Shown one piece after another: positions 44,214 through 55,280 of a stretch of 64,000 nt of DNA. Numbering within the stretch: position 1 is the first letter of the stretch; every line of letters begins with the position of its first letter. Under the pieces are notes generated by a model that was not told the DNA's origin, did not search any database, and was given only the letters and a program-made list of their open reading frames with translations. Source of the DNA: Pseudopyrenochaeta lycopersici (taxonomy: Eukaryota; Ascomycota; Dothideomycetes; Pleosporales; Pseudopyrenochaetaceae); NCBI GenBank assembly GCA_003313425.1, contig NHZP01000011.1, forward strand, positions 1,054,001 through 1,118,000, given 5' to 3'. The position numbers and the translations under genes were made by a program.

Positions 44214-45518
44214 TCATTTACAACGAGGAAACGATACTTTCCTTTCTCCAAAAAACTTCAACCTCCTAAAGCAAGAAGTGACACACCCTTCCTCTTCAAA
44301 ACACACATCCATTGCATCCCAGCACCCATGCTTGATACCACAGCACTTGACACATCCACACCCCTCACAGCAACCTGCAGCCCCAAAAATCTGACATCCG
44401 TACGCGCAGCAACACGCTCTACACCCCAAGACCTCGCAGCACCCATCCCGATGTCCCCCAGCACCCTCCACCTCAACGCGTCCATGCTGCGTCTTGCTTG
44501 TGTAAAAGCAGCCTTCTGGCGCTTCGGTACATGGTTTGAGTTGGCAGCGCCACTTGACTTTTTGCCAGGGAGTATAATCTTGGATTTCTTGTTGCCGTGC
44601 GCGATACACTTCTTTTGCGGCGTCGGCAATCATGTAGGCTTCACTGGCTGCTGAGATGGTAGCATAAGCTGCAGAGAGGTCGGCGATTGGCCGCATGGCC
44701 ATTGGAACGCAGCGTGGGGGTTGGTGGGAGATGGTTGGAGTTGTGGCTGAAGAGGGAAAGCTATGCGAGGTAGTGTAGCTATGGTGAGAGTTGCGAGACC
44801 CAGAAAGCTCAATGAAGCGATTGTTAGATATGTTGACCGTCTTACTATTACGAATAGTTGTTCTTGGGGGTCTGGGTCTGGGCTTGCTTCTACGTAAGTT
44901 TTTCAGGTTGCTAGCTTCTCTAGCAGGCGGTGTTGTAGATCTATTAGTATACTCTGCTTTCCCTGTGTGCTGCTCACGAGTTCCAGAGGTGAAATTTCTG
45001 GGGGCAAGGACGCCAGTTGAATCCTGCCCACTGACGAGTTTGTTGGCATTCTCTCGACATAATTGCTCGTCAAAGTGCCGTAACCTTGCCCGAGCTCTAG
45101 GTCCAATGCGTTTGGTAGAACCTTGTTCCGTTGTATAAGCCCATTCATTGCGGTTCCCGAGTGATACATCTTCCTCGGCCACCTTGCCACTCGTTGAAGC
45201 AACATCAGAAGACTGACTAGGTGGTCGCTTAATACATACCTTCTCAGCTTTCTCCCATTCAAAAGACTTGGAGCATAATAGACAATAGATAACAGTGTAA
45301 TCGTTTTCCTGGTGGTTCGGAGCGCAACATCTGGGACAACGCCTTTGTTCTTTTTGGGCTTGGTCTTCTATGGTAGAGTAATCTTCGCTGTATTCTGGAA
45401 AGGCCTCGGTTGATGTACGGCCCTGAGAACTAGTATCGAGGCTTTGTAATTCAAAACCATCGTGCCCGTCATACACACTGTCAGCTGGGCGTGGCATATC
45501 CTCGCCTGGCTGTCCCAT
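44214..45518 (-). CDS. Zinc-ribbon protein with C-terminal cysteine cluster, unknown function
   Basis: A single-exon 434-aa protein. Near the N-terminus is a CxxC...CxxC knuckle (Cys61, Cys64, Cys79, Cys82; 14 residues between pairs), reminiscent of the end of IBR/RING-like zinc fingers. A long basic, Ser/Thr/Pro/Arg-rich disordered middle follows (RRSKPRPRPPRTT). A short Ala-rich helix (AAYATISAASEAYMIADAAKEVY) leads into a tail with 17 cysteines in 58 residues, many adjacent. No signal peptide, so the tail would be cytosolic or nuclear and is more likely metal binding than disulfide bonded. I recognise no family. Other frames are open across the tail DNA, but this one is continuous from ATG to stop. 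Confidence 0.6.
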   Translation of the reverse strand: MGQPGEDMPRPADSVYDGHDGFELQSLDTSSQGRTSTEAFPEYSEDYSTIEDQAQKEQRRCPRCCAPNHQENDYTVIYCLLCSKSFEWEKAEKVCIKRPPSQSSDVASTSGKVAEEDVSLGNRNEWAYTTEQGSTKRIGPRARARLRHFDEQLCRENANKLVSGQDSTGVLAPRNFTSGTREQHTGKAEYTNRSTTPPAREASNLKNLRRSKPRPRPPRTTIRNSKTVNISNNRFIELSGSRNSHHSYTTSHSFPSSATTPTISHQPPRCVPMAMRPIADLSAAYATISAASEAYMIADAAKEVYRARQQEIQDYTPWQKVKWRCQLKPCTEAPEGCFYTSKTQHGRVEVEGAGGHRDGCCEVLGCRACCCAYGCQIFGAAGCCEGCGCVKCCGIKHGCWDAMDVCFEEEGCVTSCFRRLKFFGERKVSFPRCK

Positions 45519-47085
45519 CTCAACAACAAGAAAGGCGGTCGAATTAGCCCAAAGCGAGCGTTGAAAATTGGGAGTGGCTATTGATGTTGTGCAAGCGATG
45601 ACATGGAGAGAAACTAAAATAATACGCGAAGCACAAGGCCTGACAGCGAAACTTTTACGTATTGCTTTCGATTACTTTCAGCGTTCTCTGTGCACTGCAG
45701 CAACACTTAGTTACCGTAATAGCGAGCGGAAAACTATTTCTTACCTTGAACGGCGGTGTGTTCATCACTAGCGATAGCAAATTGCGCAAGCACTGCAGTG
45801 ACAGGGGTAACCTCAAAGATAATTTCGACATTGGCGTTCTGGGACCATCACTTGCGTGGTAAGAAAAAGCCTAGCAATAAACCACAAGCTGTGCCTTCCG
45901 CATCTCCACGAGCCATAAAAGAAAGATGGCCTGTCTTCACAGTTAGTGACAGGTGCAGCTGGAAGGATGTTGCATGCGCTCATGCTGCGCTTGCCTCATT
46001 TCTGCTCGTCCAGTCTCCTCGCCCATGCCGCAATTCCGACAACTCAAAATTGTCATCACCACCCCATGCTGGAAGAAACTGCTGGTCAGTTCCCAGAACA
46101 ACATTCTATAACACCGACAAGACAAGCCCACATTCCAGCAAGGCAACCAGCAAAACTGTCGCACATTAATCCGCCAGCATATGTGCAGTTTAGCTGTCTG
46201 AGGCAGCTCGAAGATTGATCTGACTCTCGGTTTTGCTCTTCAGTGGACCGCTCATGGCCTGAGACCGGTGCGTAATTCATTGTGAATATAGCCACAGGAA
46301 GTATGTGAGATGGAAGAGTTTTGGTACCAAGGTAGAAATCTTGATGAATTTGACAACAAAGCTGCAAATGAAGACGATACAATGAAAGTGAATTTGGGTG
46401 CTAGATGCATCGCATTAATGGAGACCGATCGTGGACCCGAGTAGGATGAGCGAAGGACATAGTTTCAAGGGGCCAGCACAGCCTCACCCGTATTAGGGCC
46501 GCCAACATGCGGCTGTGGAGGCAAGATCTCTTGTAATTTGGTGGACACGAAGCACTGCCACGGGCATGCTTCATTCTGTTCGCATTCAAGTAGTAAACTA
46601 ACGGAGAAGGTCGTAAATGATGTGTCAAAGCACTAGACCATGCATTTGTTCCGCGAAACAATGCACGGAGCCGTCACCGTTCACTGCAGCCAGAAATCCT
46701 CGGTGCGCTCGTGACTAGCTAACTGCAACGAGGACGCTACAATTACTCGGTAAACATCAGGTGGGCGACGTTGCATGGACGTTGTTGGCGCGCTAAACAA
46801 GACCTGGGAGAGCGTGCTTTGAATGAGTGTTAAATTGCTCGTAACATCGACGAGATAGTATTCTATCCCTAGCGTCGAAAACTGCAAAATAGTATTTCAG
46901 TACCTGGGTATCTTGTTTATGCGCGGTTCAAAGTAAGAAAATAGTGGGAAGGCAAAGTCGGCAGGCTCTTAAGTAATGGACCAATCTTGGGTATCTAAGC
47001 ATGTAAATAAAATCTTCAACATACGGTCGTAAAGTCGTAAAAGTGCGTCGGTTCCTGGATTGAACGAATGATGCAAGTGTCTGCA
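45519..47085. other. 1.5-kb intergenic, no gene seen
   Basis: Between two minus-strand genes. Many short overlapping frames without domain, signal peptide or splice support. The part adjoining 45519 holds the promoter of the cysteine-rich gene. Confidence 0.5.
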
Positions 47086-49950
47086 TTACACTCGTATCAC
47101 AATGTTGATACCCAATCCTCGGGCTTCGCGGATACAGCAAGCCAAACAGGTCCGTTCCGCTCTGCCAATAATGGCGTGAAGCCCCTGCTCTGCGCACCAA
47201 GCTCGTGCAAGAAGCTCCAGATCGGAGGATGCTCGTGCATCAAGGACAAGGACAGTCTGTTTATCATTCAGATTGGTGTCATTCTCAAAATCTCGGCCTT
47301 CTGACAGACAGGGCGAACGCGTTGCCGACCTTGATGTGCGCATCGCGAACGGGAGTACGAACGTCGGATCCAGAACGTCTGTTACCGGCACGGCTTTGTA
47401 CACATAAGATTTGTGAAGAGGATGCGAGTTCAATGGTTTATTTGTAAGCCATGGTATATTCGATGTGTCCTCTGTGTCTGCAGAATACATGCGTTTAGGA
47501 CCAATGTCTGCTGAGGCAGGTGGATGCGATAAAAGAGGCTCGAAGCCATGGCTGTTACGACGTGATAACGTTTCGCTACGCTTAGATGATGAGCGTGATA
47601 GTGTCTTTGTATGCGGGTGTCGAAGAACATGTGGCAGGCTCGTGATAGGGGCTGGAGCCGAAGCTGGTGAATTGCAAGGCCAGGAGGTGACGAAGTGAAC
47701 ATCGTAAGCGAGGGAGATTGAATGAGTGGATCCTTGATTATAAGTGGTGAATGTGAGTGATGCAACATGGATATCGATTTCGGCCGCTTGATCGGTCAAG
47801 GTATCGGTATCAATCAAATCAGGATTGAGAGGTGTGAGTTCCCATTGAGTGAAGGTCAAAGAGGCTGTCGGAGGTGGCTCGGAGTCAGTTGGTAGCACGA
47901 GGTCTTCGGAGTTAGTGGACGATAGAGTGCCATCCGGAACGACAGCTGAGTTCTGAGCGACCAGTGCTGAAGCATTTTCGGTACGAAGCCGATCTCCAAA
48001 GGGGAGCTGCTCGCTCTGGATCGAATGCCAGCAGTCTGAAAGGCCCAGTGGTAGCCGAGGACAAGAAATCCAGCCCATACATTCTGCGGAACCTTCAGCG
48101 CATGCCAACACGCGGCCAACGATCGAGTTCTTGCTCCACCATGTTCTATTCCCCCAGGTGAAGCCACCATATAGGTTAGCTGAGTCTCCAAGACTCATGA
48201 TTGCAAGCTTATCGTTCTCAATCAGCGTTGAAAGCAAGAAATGTGAAATCGCTTCTCCAGGCAGAATAAGTCCAGTCAAATAGGAGCGACTGAGCCAGCC
48301 ACCGACGTTGTTTAAAGTAGGCGTAGGGTGATTATCAGAAGACACCATTGGAGAAGAGAGTGGCACACGCAGTGATCGAGAGTCATGGCGATCAAGCACA
48401 GGCTTACCGACATGCCCAAAGTAATTGTCCAGGATGTGGTGCCCAGAGCGCGGCGTCTGCAGCGGCGTTCCGTATATACTAATCGAAGAAGGGGTCGGTG
48501 GATCAAACAGCCTCGCACTAGAAGACGGCCTTTGCTCGGTTTGCTCAGGACTACTGTATATACCTAGTTTGTCGGCCAATTCGCTAGAAACAATATTTTC
48601 GTTTGGCCAATGCAATTTTCTGGCGAAATGGGAGAGGCCGGAAAGCTGGCGTGTTTGGTGTTGCGGAAGCAGAATAATGCTTGCTGTGGGCAACTCCGGC
48701 TGTGTGCTTATACCAAGAAGCGATAACAAGCCCTTTGACTGTGTCTGCGGGGAATATGTCTCTGCATCGCTACCTTTGACTATCAGTATGTTGTCTAAGA
48801 ATCTTCGCGCAAGTACTACGTCCCAATCGACTTTCCTGCTCTTGATCTTGAAGAAGGTCCGGACATCTTCGCATCCAATATGGACTTGGCCTTTGGCATC
48901 ATTCGCATCCACATTGGTGACAGCATCTAGTCGGAGAAGAAGCTCACAGGCCAGAGTTAACTGCAAAAGCAATATCTCACGGTCAGTCCAAAGTGATTTT
49001 GGCTCATGCTCTGGTGTCACCTCGGGGTCGCTCCACATAATCTGGCCAAGTCTTATCCTCCATTCAACTAAGCTGAAGTCGTACCAGACACCTTTCAGTC
49101 CCAATACTTTAAACAATGCGATGATTTGTACATTCAGTCCTGTCGGGTCATCGCTGGACCCATCGTGGCCAGGAGGAGTTAAGAATTTGGTGAATAGATT
49201 CGTGTACAAATTCTCGGAGCTCTCATTGTTGAGAATGGTCATTGGTTGAGGGCTGTTTTGGAAGACCTCGTATAGGCCCTGCAGTTCGATTAGACGGTCA
49301 TAGATCAGGCGTATCTCCACTGGGCGAATTCCGATGCGCTCAGGGTCCGCCTGCATCAATTCTCTGTTTTTTGTGGCCTCTAGATAATCCTTGCTCGACT
49401 GAGATTGGTCTAAATCGGTTACCAGACTGTCAGATTCAGGAAGCTCCAGGAAGTGAGCAAGACCAATGCTCCCTGGCTCGATGCCCTGGACGCTGAGCAT
49501 GCTCGGTACTTCGACTACGCCTGCTTCATAACTATGGTGCTTCTTTCCCTTGTCTGATGCTGATTGGATCTTAGAACAGGGCTCATGCAATGTTGCAGCT
49601 AGGAAAGCAGCCTCCTCTGGTTGTACTGAGTCAAAGACATTCTTTGTAACCTCAACATCCCATGGATATGCGACTTTAGGTATATAACGACCATTCCTTT
49701 CAAGGACACTGAAATGCGGTGCTCCGGCGAAGAGCGTGTGGAGTTGTGTAACGCTTAGGGTGTCGAACTTCTCTTCTGCTTTCGGTTCTGGCCGTGAGGT
49801 AGCTGAAGATATTTTCTCTCGCTCTGCAAGGGAAGTAGTTGCGTTATCGACGGCGTTACTTGAAGGATCGACCGTTGTCACTTCGACGGCTCTAGACAGA
49901 TGCGGGGGCCTCGACGTAGTTGTATTTTCGACAGTGGTCGCTATCTTCAA
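47086..49950 (-). CDS. Conserved-looking large protein, unknown function
   Basis: A single-exon 954-aa protein with no domain I can name. The N-terminal 60 residues are Thr/Ser-rich and disordered. A folded-looking part runs from about 65 to 460 with many aromatic and hydrophobic residues (FKVLGLKGVWYDFSLVEWRIRLGQIMW, LLLQLTLACELLLRLD). A linker follows, then a second compact part (SYLTGLILPGEAISHFLLSTL, FTWGNRTWWSKNSIVGRVL). Near the end, LDARASSDLELLARAWCAEQG and AERTCLACCIREARGLGI look like a conserved tail. Size, lack of introns and steady codon usage support a real gene. No signal peptide or membrane helix. Confidence 0.82.
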   Translation of the reverse strand: MKIATTVENTTTSRPPHLSRAVEVTTVDPSSNAVDNATTSLAEREKISSATSRPEPKAEEKFDTLSVTQLHTLFAGAPHFSVLERNGRYIPKVAYPWDVEVTKNVFDSVQPEEAAFLAATLHEPCSKIQSASDKGKKHHSYEAGVVEVPSMLSVQGIEPGSIGLAHFLELPESDSLVTDLDQSQSSKDYLEATKNRELMQADPERIGIRPVEIRLIYDRLIELQGLYEVFQNSPQPMTILNNESSENLYTNLFTKFLTPPGHDGSSDDPTGLNVQIIALFKVLGLKGVWYDFSLVEWRIRLGQIMWSDPEVTPEHEPKSLWTDREILLLQLTLACELLLRLDAVTNVDANDAKGQVHIGCEDVRTFFKIKSRKVDWDVVLARRFLDNILIVKGSDAETYSPQTQSKGLLSLLGISTQPELPTASIILLPQHQTRQLSGLSHFARKLHWPNENIVSSELADKLGIYSSPEQTEQRPSSSARLFDPPTPSSISIYGTPLQTPRSGHHILDNYFGHVGKPVLDRHDSRSLRVPLSSPMVSSDNHPTPTLNNVGGWLSRSYLTGLILPGEAISHFLLSTLIENDKLAIMSLGDSANLYGGFTWGNRTWWSKNSIVGRVLACAEGSAECMGWISCPRLPLGLSDCWHSIQSEQLPFGDRLRTENASALVAQNSAVVPDGTLSSTNSEDLVLPTDSEPPPTASLTFTQWELTPLNPDLIDTDTLTDQAAEIDIHVASLTFTTYNQGSTHSISLAYDVHFVTSWPCNSPASAPAPITSLPHVLRHPHTKTLSRSSSKRSETLSRRNSHGFEPLLSHPPASADIGPKRMYSADTEDTSNIPWLTNKPLNSHPLHKSYVYKAVPVTDVLDPTFVLPFAMRTSRSATRSPCLSEGRDFENDTNLNDKQTVLVLDARASSDLELLARAWCAEQGLHAIIGRAERTCLACCIREARGLGINIVIRV

Positions 49951-51367
49951 TCAAAAGACAGCCATTAGTTCGAGAACGGCGAATGTTTATGAGGATATGG
50001 AGAGGGATGTAAAGGAGTGGATAGGCGTACAGCATTGTGCTTCTGTGGCTTTCCTTTCCTCCATCTGAAAAGCTGCAGAATACGTTCTCGCTTGCTCTTC
50101 TTCCTCTCTAACTTCATATCGTGTTCGTTAACCATTTCATTGTGCAGTCTTCGCAGCATATTCGCGATATGCGGCCGAGCGGGAAGCGCGACACATGCTC
50201 GGTAGTATATAAACACGATCAGGGGAGCGTTCCTGGCAGTCAATTCCCAACAAGGTGTGCGACATGCTTAAGATCCCTCGTCAAACAAGGCATTTATCCC
50301 TGACAACTTCGATCGTTGGTAAGGATTGCGAGTCCCTGTCCTAGTCCCGCATCAGGGCGATCAGGCCATGACGTTGCAGCGTATCGCAGGTCGAGAGCAC
50401 GCGTCGGTCGAAGCACGCCAGCCAGTAGCTGCAGTTTTGATGCACGCCCTCCGCACACACTTTCCAACGGCCGCCAATTGTTGGAGCCGATACGCAAACA
50501 ACGCGTCCGCGGCCCAGATAACGCGATCAATTCGGTCCTTGTGACGCTCCCTCACTTTCCGCCCGTCCACCAACACACTTCGTATGAGCTGGCCTCGGCT
50601 AACACGACCTGGGAACGGAGTAGTGCCAAGATCCCAGAACATGGCACAGTGACACGCTCATTTCCATGACCTTGGAATGCATGTGGCTTAGCTTATGTCA
50701 TACCGGTATACTCTCCATCGACCTCCAGACCGTGTGGATTGAAGCACAAGTCTTTAAACAACTGCGAGGTTATGGCATTGTCGTCATTGCCATGCCTATC
50801 AGCCTTCAAGTAAGCTAAGTACAACCATGACCAAGATCAGCTTGTATTCGAGTAGAAGGCCCACAAGACTTTGCAAACGAGGTCATATTAGCGAATCTCA
50901 AATCTTGAAAGTCACTGCAAGATGCTTCTTCGCAGGTCCCAGAAATCGCCAAAAGGCAGATCAGCAGGCTTGCACTTCAGCTCAATGCTCTTGCCAGACA
51001 CTTGCTAACCGCAAAGGTAGAGAGCAGCAACATCAGCTCATTGACTCCTACGCTGAAGACGACCAACCGCCCATCTCAGAACTTGATCCACAGAAAAAGG
51101 TAATTCAAGCATAAAGTTGACACTGTCGACTGTGATATCAGCCAGAATGATTGATTCGCTAGACAGTCTTAGACTTTGAACACAGTGTGAATCTCACCAA
51201 GTAGACTATGCCTAGCCACCATGACAATCCGGGGGTGAGGATTTAGCGAGTGAACGCAGCGTGTCCAAAGTGGCACGTGAACACGAGGGAGCGCCTTCCT
51301 TGTTGTGGCCTCGGCTGGGTGGGACGTGTTTACCGTGACCAACGCGTCTCAACACCACCACGACGTC
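49951..51367. other. 1.4-kb divergent promoter region
   Basis: Lies between the divergent 954-aa protein gene and the CENP-Q gene. A TATATAAA string occurs at 50206-50213 (plus), far from the next start, so its meaning is unclear. Small frames on both strands are unconvincing. Confidence 0.45.
51343..51348. promoter_or_regulatory. Possible MCB (ACGCGT) element
   Basis: The palindrome ACGCGT 20 bp upstream of the CENP-Q start codon matches the MluI cell-cycle box bound by MBF-type factors at G1/S genes. The same hexamer occurs elsewhere in the window (for example near 1440, 2047 and 5226), so chance cannot be excluded. Confidence 0.3.
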
Positions 51368-52460
51368 ATGGTAAGCCTCAACTCGGTGTTTAAACCCTGA
51401 GACGACTAATTTCTGAAGGCTCCGGTGCGTTCGAGCGCTAAGATCACGAAGACGCGACGAGGTAGACCTACGGGAAAGCGCAAATCTGACGCCGTGGCCA
51501 AACCCGCAAAGCCAACAACATCGAAGATATCTGCAAGACGAAAAAAAAATTCACCTACAGAAGCGGAAGATGAGCTCTCTTCAGCGCAGACAAATCGTTC
51601 GCAACCCGTACAGGCTCGCAAGCGCAAAGCCGATGTAGAGCCAGACGAGATCGCCCAAGAACAGTCGAAATCAAGTAAGAAGTACGTCCAGCTAGAGGCG
51701 AAGACGAAGCGCATACCACAAGATCAAATAGACACTTGGCCGCAAGTGTCACCGCAGGTGCTGGAGCAGATAGTTGCCGTGATACGGGACGCAAAAAAAG
51801 ACATTGCGAACACGCAGCGCGACGAGCGCAAAGTCATCGCAGCACACAATGCACTCAATCCGCTCGTCAAAAGGCTAGCACGTCAGCTCTCCGTCTCACG
51901 TATACCTCCCCAAGCCAAAGACATCCATTTTAATGTCGATAAGCTCACAGAGCGCAATGCGCAAGTCTCACGAGAGGTCACAACAGCACGGCACTCGAAG
52001 CAGCTACTAAGTGAGCAGGCCAAGGTTACCCAGAGCCTATTAGAAAAGGATGAGGAGAATCTGAGACAGCTGAAGAAGAATGCGAAGAAATGGAGGACAG
52101 AGTGGAAACACCAGGAGAAGCACGGGCGGGTAGGTCATACTCGTTTACAGTCTAGCTAAACATGCGGCTAACTTTGTGTAGCTTCATCCCCTCCTACAAG
52201 ATCGAGACAGCGTCGAGATCCACGACGACGATCCTGAGGCCATCGGTTTGAAGCGATCAGAGCCAGTCGATCTATCATTGCTTGAGGCGCCTGGTCCTGA
52301 GCTCGCGTCTGTGCTCGGACAACTCAGACGCAGCCTGGAGAGTATGCAGGGTAATCATACGCAGGTAGACGGCATTGATGAGGCCATGAGAGATGCGCAG
52401 GCGGCATTGGATGATGTCCTGTTCAGGCATGCCAGCGCACAGCAGTATGCTGCACTCTGA
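51368..52460 (+). CDS. CENP-Q / Fta7 inner kinetochore protein
   Basis: A subunit of the constitutive centromere network (COMA/CENP-OPQUR), which links centromeric chromatin to the outer kinetochore. Exons 51368-51370, 51419-52129 and 52182-52460 give 330 aa. The first coding exon is just the ATG, spliced by a GTAAGC donor to GCTCCGGTGCG, so the protein starts MAPVRSSAKITKTRRGRP. A basic disordered N-terminus precedes the conserved core WPQVSPQVLEQIVAVIRD, then long coiled-coil helices (LLEKDEENLRQLKKNAKKWRTEW). The last exon adds LHPLLQDRDSVEIHDDD and a helical end. Without the 5' intron there is no ATG in this frame upstream of the core. Confidence 0.85.
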
Positions 52461-53372
52461 TCCTGTAGGTATGCAGGTCCGTCCGGCTTTTGGGCGTCTT
52501 TGCTTTTCTCAATAGTCTCACATGGTTCGGTTTATGGTTTGGAGGCATGGAAATTTGTGGCGAACACGGTACTGGGTCTGGTCTCAAGGTAGTTGCACGG
52601 AGTTCGTGGACTAGGTGCGTGAATCCAGATATGCGGATCAGGCGTTTGTGCGGGAGGAACGGTTCGCAGCGAAAGGGGACAATAGCGTTTTGCCTACGAT
52701 TTGACAACGCGCAATATGGAAGCATCCAGTGCACATTGCCCTCTTCTTCGCACCCAATTTAGCATGTGGTCTACCGACGGTATGGTCATCGGAAGTTGTG
52801 CATGCAGGACTTTTGCAGACGAATATATCCATGTTGTGCAAGCATGCTGAATCGTGACTGGCCCCACTCGGCCTCTCGGCGCAGCGGGAGCGACACACGC
52901 GCCTGCAGTCCTCTCAGTGGAATATTCTGCAAGCTCTGCGTTGCGGTGCCTGATATCCGGCTAGTAAGCGCTGAATTGTGCAGAAACAAAGTGCGGGATA
53001 TGGGGCTGGCCGCTGTCAAATGTCCAATAAGAGATTGGACGGAGCAAGTTCCCCGCCATTTGGCGTCCCGAAATCTTCCCGAGGCCCGGGAAACTACGCG
53101 ACCACGGACATGCTGATGGATGCGCGTGCCTCTGAACCAGCATTTCTACCATTCGATCGCCTCCACTGCGGCAAACGCAGTACCACTAAGGAACGTGCTC
53201 TACAGCTGCTGGAACATTTCCCACTTTCGGTACTCCCGCGCGTGACAAGACTGCTGTAGCACACATCAACCTGCGGCTCTCCAAGAAAAGTGTCCGGTTC
53301 TGAAACCAGCCCACACGGCCAGACTTGATGACGGCAGGTGCACGGAGATCCAATGGAGCAATCTCACTCAAC
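52461..53372. other. Intergenic/promoter region, no gene seen
   Basis: About 0.9 kb between two plus-strand genes. The regulator's frame is open upstream to ATG 53325, so translation could begin there instead of 53373. Confidence 0.45.
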
Positions 53373-55280
53373 ATGACGGAATCAAGAGAAGCGGATCAGA
53401 GCAGGGAAGCCTCCGAGTCTGGTGCGACCAAACGGAGCTCCCCTTCAAAAGACAGGGCTTCTGCGACCGGCTCTGGGGCGCCAACGAAAACTTCAAAGAA
53501 GCGAAGAAAGGTCAATCATGGTAAAGCTCTCATGTTGTGTACCCCAATTATGTCCACAGCCCTGCTAACTTGGCGACCCTCTTCTAGCATGCATATACTG
53601 CAGACGTTCGGTGAGCCGCTATCGCCTCCCCAGCATCCAATACATGCTATCAGGTTGTATTTGAGACATTTTCAATTTGGTCGCTAACCCCTCATGAATT
53701 AGCATATGACCTGCGATCTTGTGAGTGATTCGAGCGCTCTGTTTGCTACTCGTAAGCTAATCAACCTCCCTCTTGCGCAGGAGCGACCATGTACGCGCTG
53801 TGTCAAGCGAAACATTGGGCACTTGTGCCACGATGAGCCTCGCGAGAGTGTCAAAAAGTCCAAGTCGGAGCCAGAAAACCCCGATGGACAGAGTGATGCC
53901 CCCCAGAATGGAGCAACCATCTCCGATAACGCCTCAGGCGCCGTCCCCCAGCAAACCAACGCCGCAGATGCGAGTCTAAACTTGGGTACGACGCCACTTC
54001 TACCGCCTAACAGAGTAAACAGCACAACATCAATCGCCCCATCCGACCCCGTATCTGCGGCACAATTACCTTCCTTGACGTCTAGTACTCAGCCTTGTAA
54101 GTTACACTTCATTTCAGCTCCATATCATGCTTCTAATTGATTGATTGCGAAGTTCTCAACTACGATGATTTGTTTACTTCCTCCCAAAATAATTTCCAGG
54201 ACATGCACCAGTTTCATCCATCCTATATGTTCAACACGCCTGAGGTCGGCAATGAGTACAATCTTCTCAACGATTTTCTCAACAACAGCCTTATGGATGA
54301 CGGCGCTTTCTATGGAGGTGGAGATTTCCACACTTTATTCTCCGATGCGTCTTTGATGAATCCCATGGGTACCCTCACCAATAATTCCAATTTCAACCCA
54401 AATGCGGCGAGAAGCACTCAATTGCTGCCGCCACCCGCGCAAGCTACCTCTAGCCATCGGTCATCAACACGTCTTCCCATAGATAAGGCGCGGGAAAGGT
54501 ATCTTATGACAGCCGCTGATCCCGCTGGTGCGAGCTCGGATAGTCCAGAAGAGCGAATGAACAAATTGTTGAAGGCCAAGATGGACGCAGGTCTCTTGAA
54601 GCCTTTCAACTATGTCAAAGGCTATGCGCGATTGAACCAGTACATGGAACAGAATCTACAGCAAATATCGCGTGTACGAGTGTTGAGGCAGCTTGATAGA
54701 TTCCGACCAAAGTTTCGTGACCGCATGGAGAAATTGACCGATGTGGATCTAGTCCGTATCGAGATGTGGTTCGATAAGAGCTTGATGGAATATGATCGTG
54801 TCTTTGCGAGTATGGCTATACCCGCTTGTTGCTGGCGGAGAACAGGCGAGATATATCGAGGAAACAAAGAGATGGCGCGGCTCATCCACGTACCGATGTC
54901 GAAATTACGAGACGTAAGCATCATCAGTCTGGCTACCATCAAAGCATGCTAATGGCTTTCAAGGGCAATATCGCTCTTCATGAGATCATCGCTGAGCCAT
55001 CGCTCGTGTCGTACTGGGAAAAGTTTGGTGCCATTGCATTCGATCACACCCAAAAGGCAATACTTACCAGCTGTTCTTTGAAGAATCCAGATCCGAATTC
55101 GAAAGACCCTGAAATACGATGCTGCTTCTCTTTCACTGTCAAGCGCGACATGTGGAATATGTAAGTGACAAGTGGGTCTCTGTGCTTGCTCATGCTGATA
55201 AGATACACAGACCGGCGTTGATCGTGGGAAATTTCCTTCCCATTACAGATGCAACATCCGGTCCATTACCGGCAGCTTAG
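53373..55280 (+). CDS. Zn2Cys6 transcription factor, AcuM/Rds2-type gluconeogenesis regulator
   Basis: Activates gluconeogenic and acetate-growth genes in relatives such as Aspergillus AcuM and yeast Rds2/Ert1. Seven exons: 53373-53520, 53588-53610, 53703-53720, 53781-54096, 54153-54913, 54964-55160 and 55211-55280 (510 aa). Splicing three introns within the binuclear cluster restores CIYCRRSHMTCDLERPC and TRCVKRNIGHLC with spacing C-x2-C-x6-C-x5-C-x2-C-x8-C (Cys51, 54, 61, 67, 70, 79). A Ser/Pro/Asn-rich activation-type region follows. A C-terminal PAS-like domain (SYWEKFGAIAFDHTQKAIL, RCCFSFTVKRD) ends with PALIVGNFLPI. The assignment to the AcuM rather than AcuK branch comes from the finger sequence and is moderately sure. 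Confidence 0.88.

Noticed and set aside
50206..50213. TATATAAA as a core promoter
   Set aside because: More than 1 kb from the next plus-strand start codon; no transcript can be assigned.
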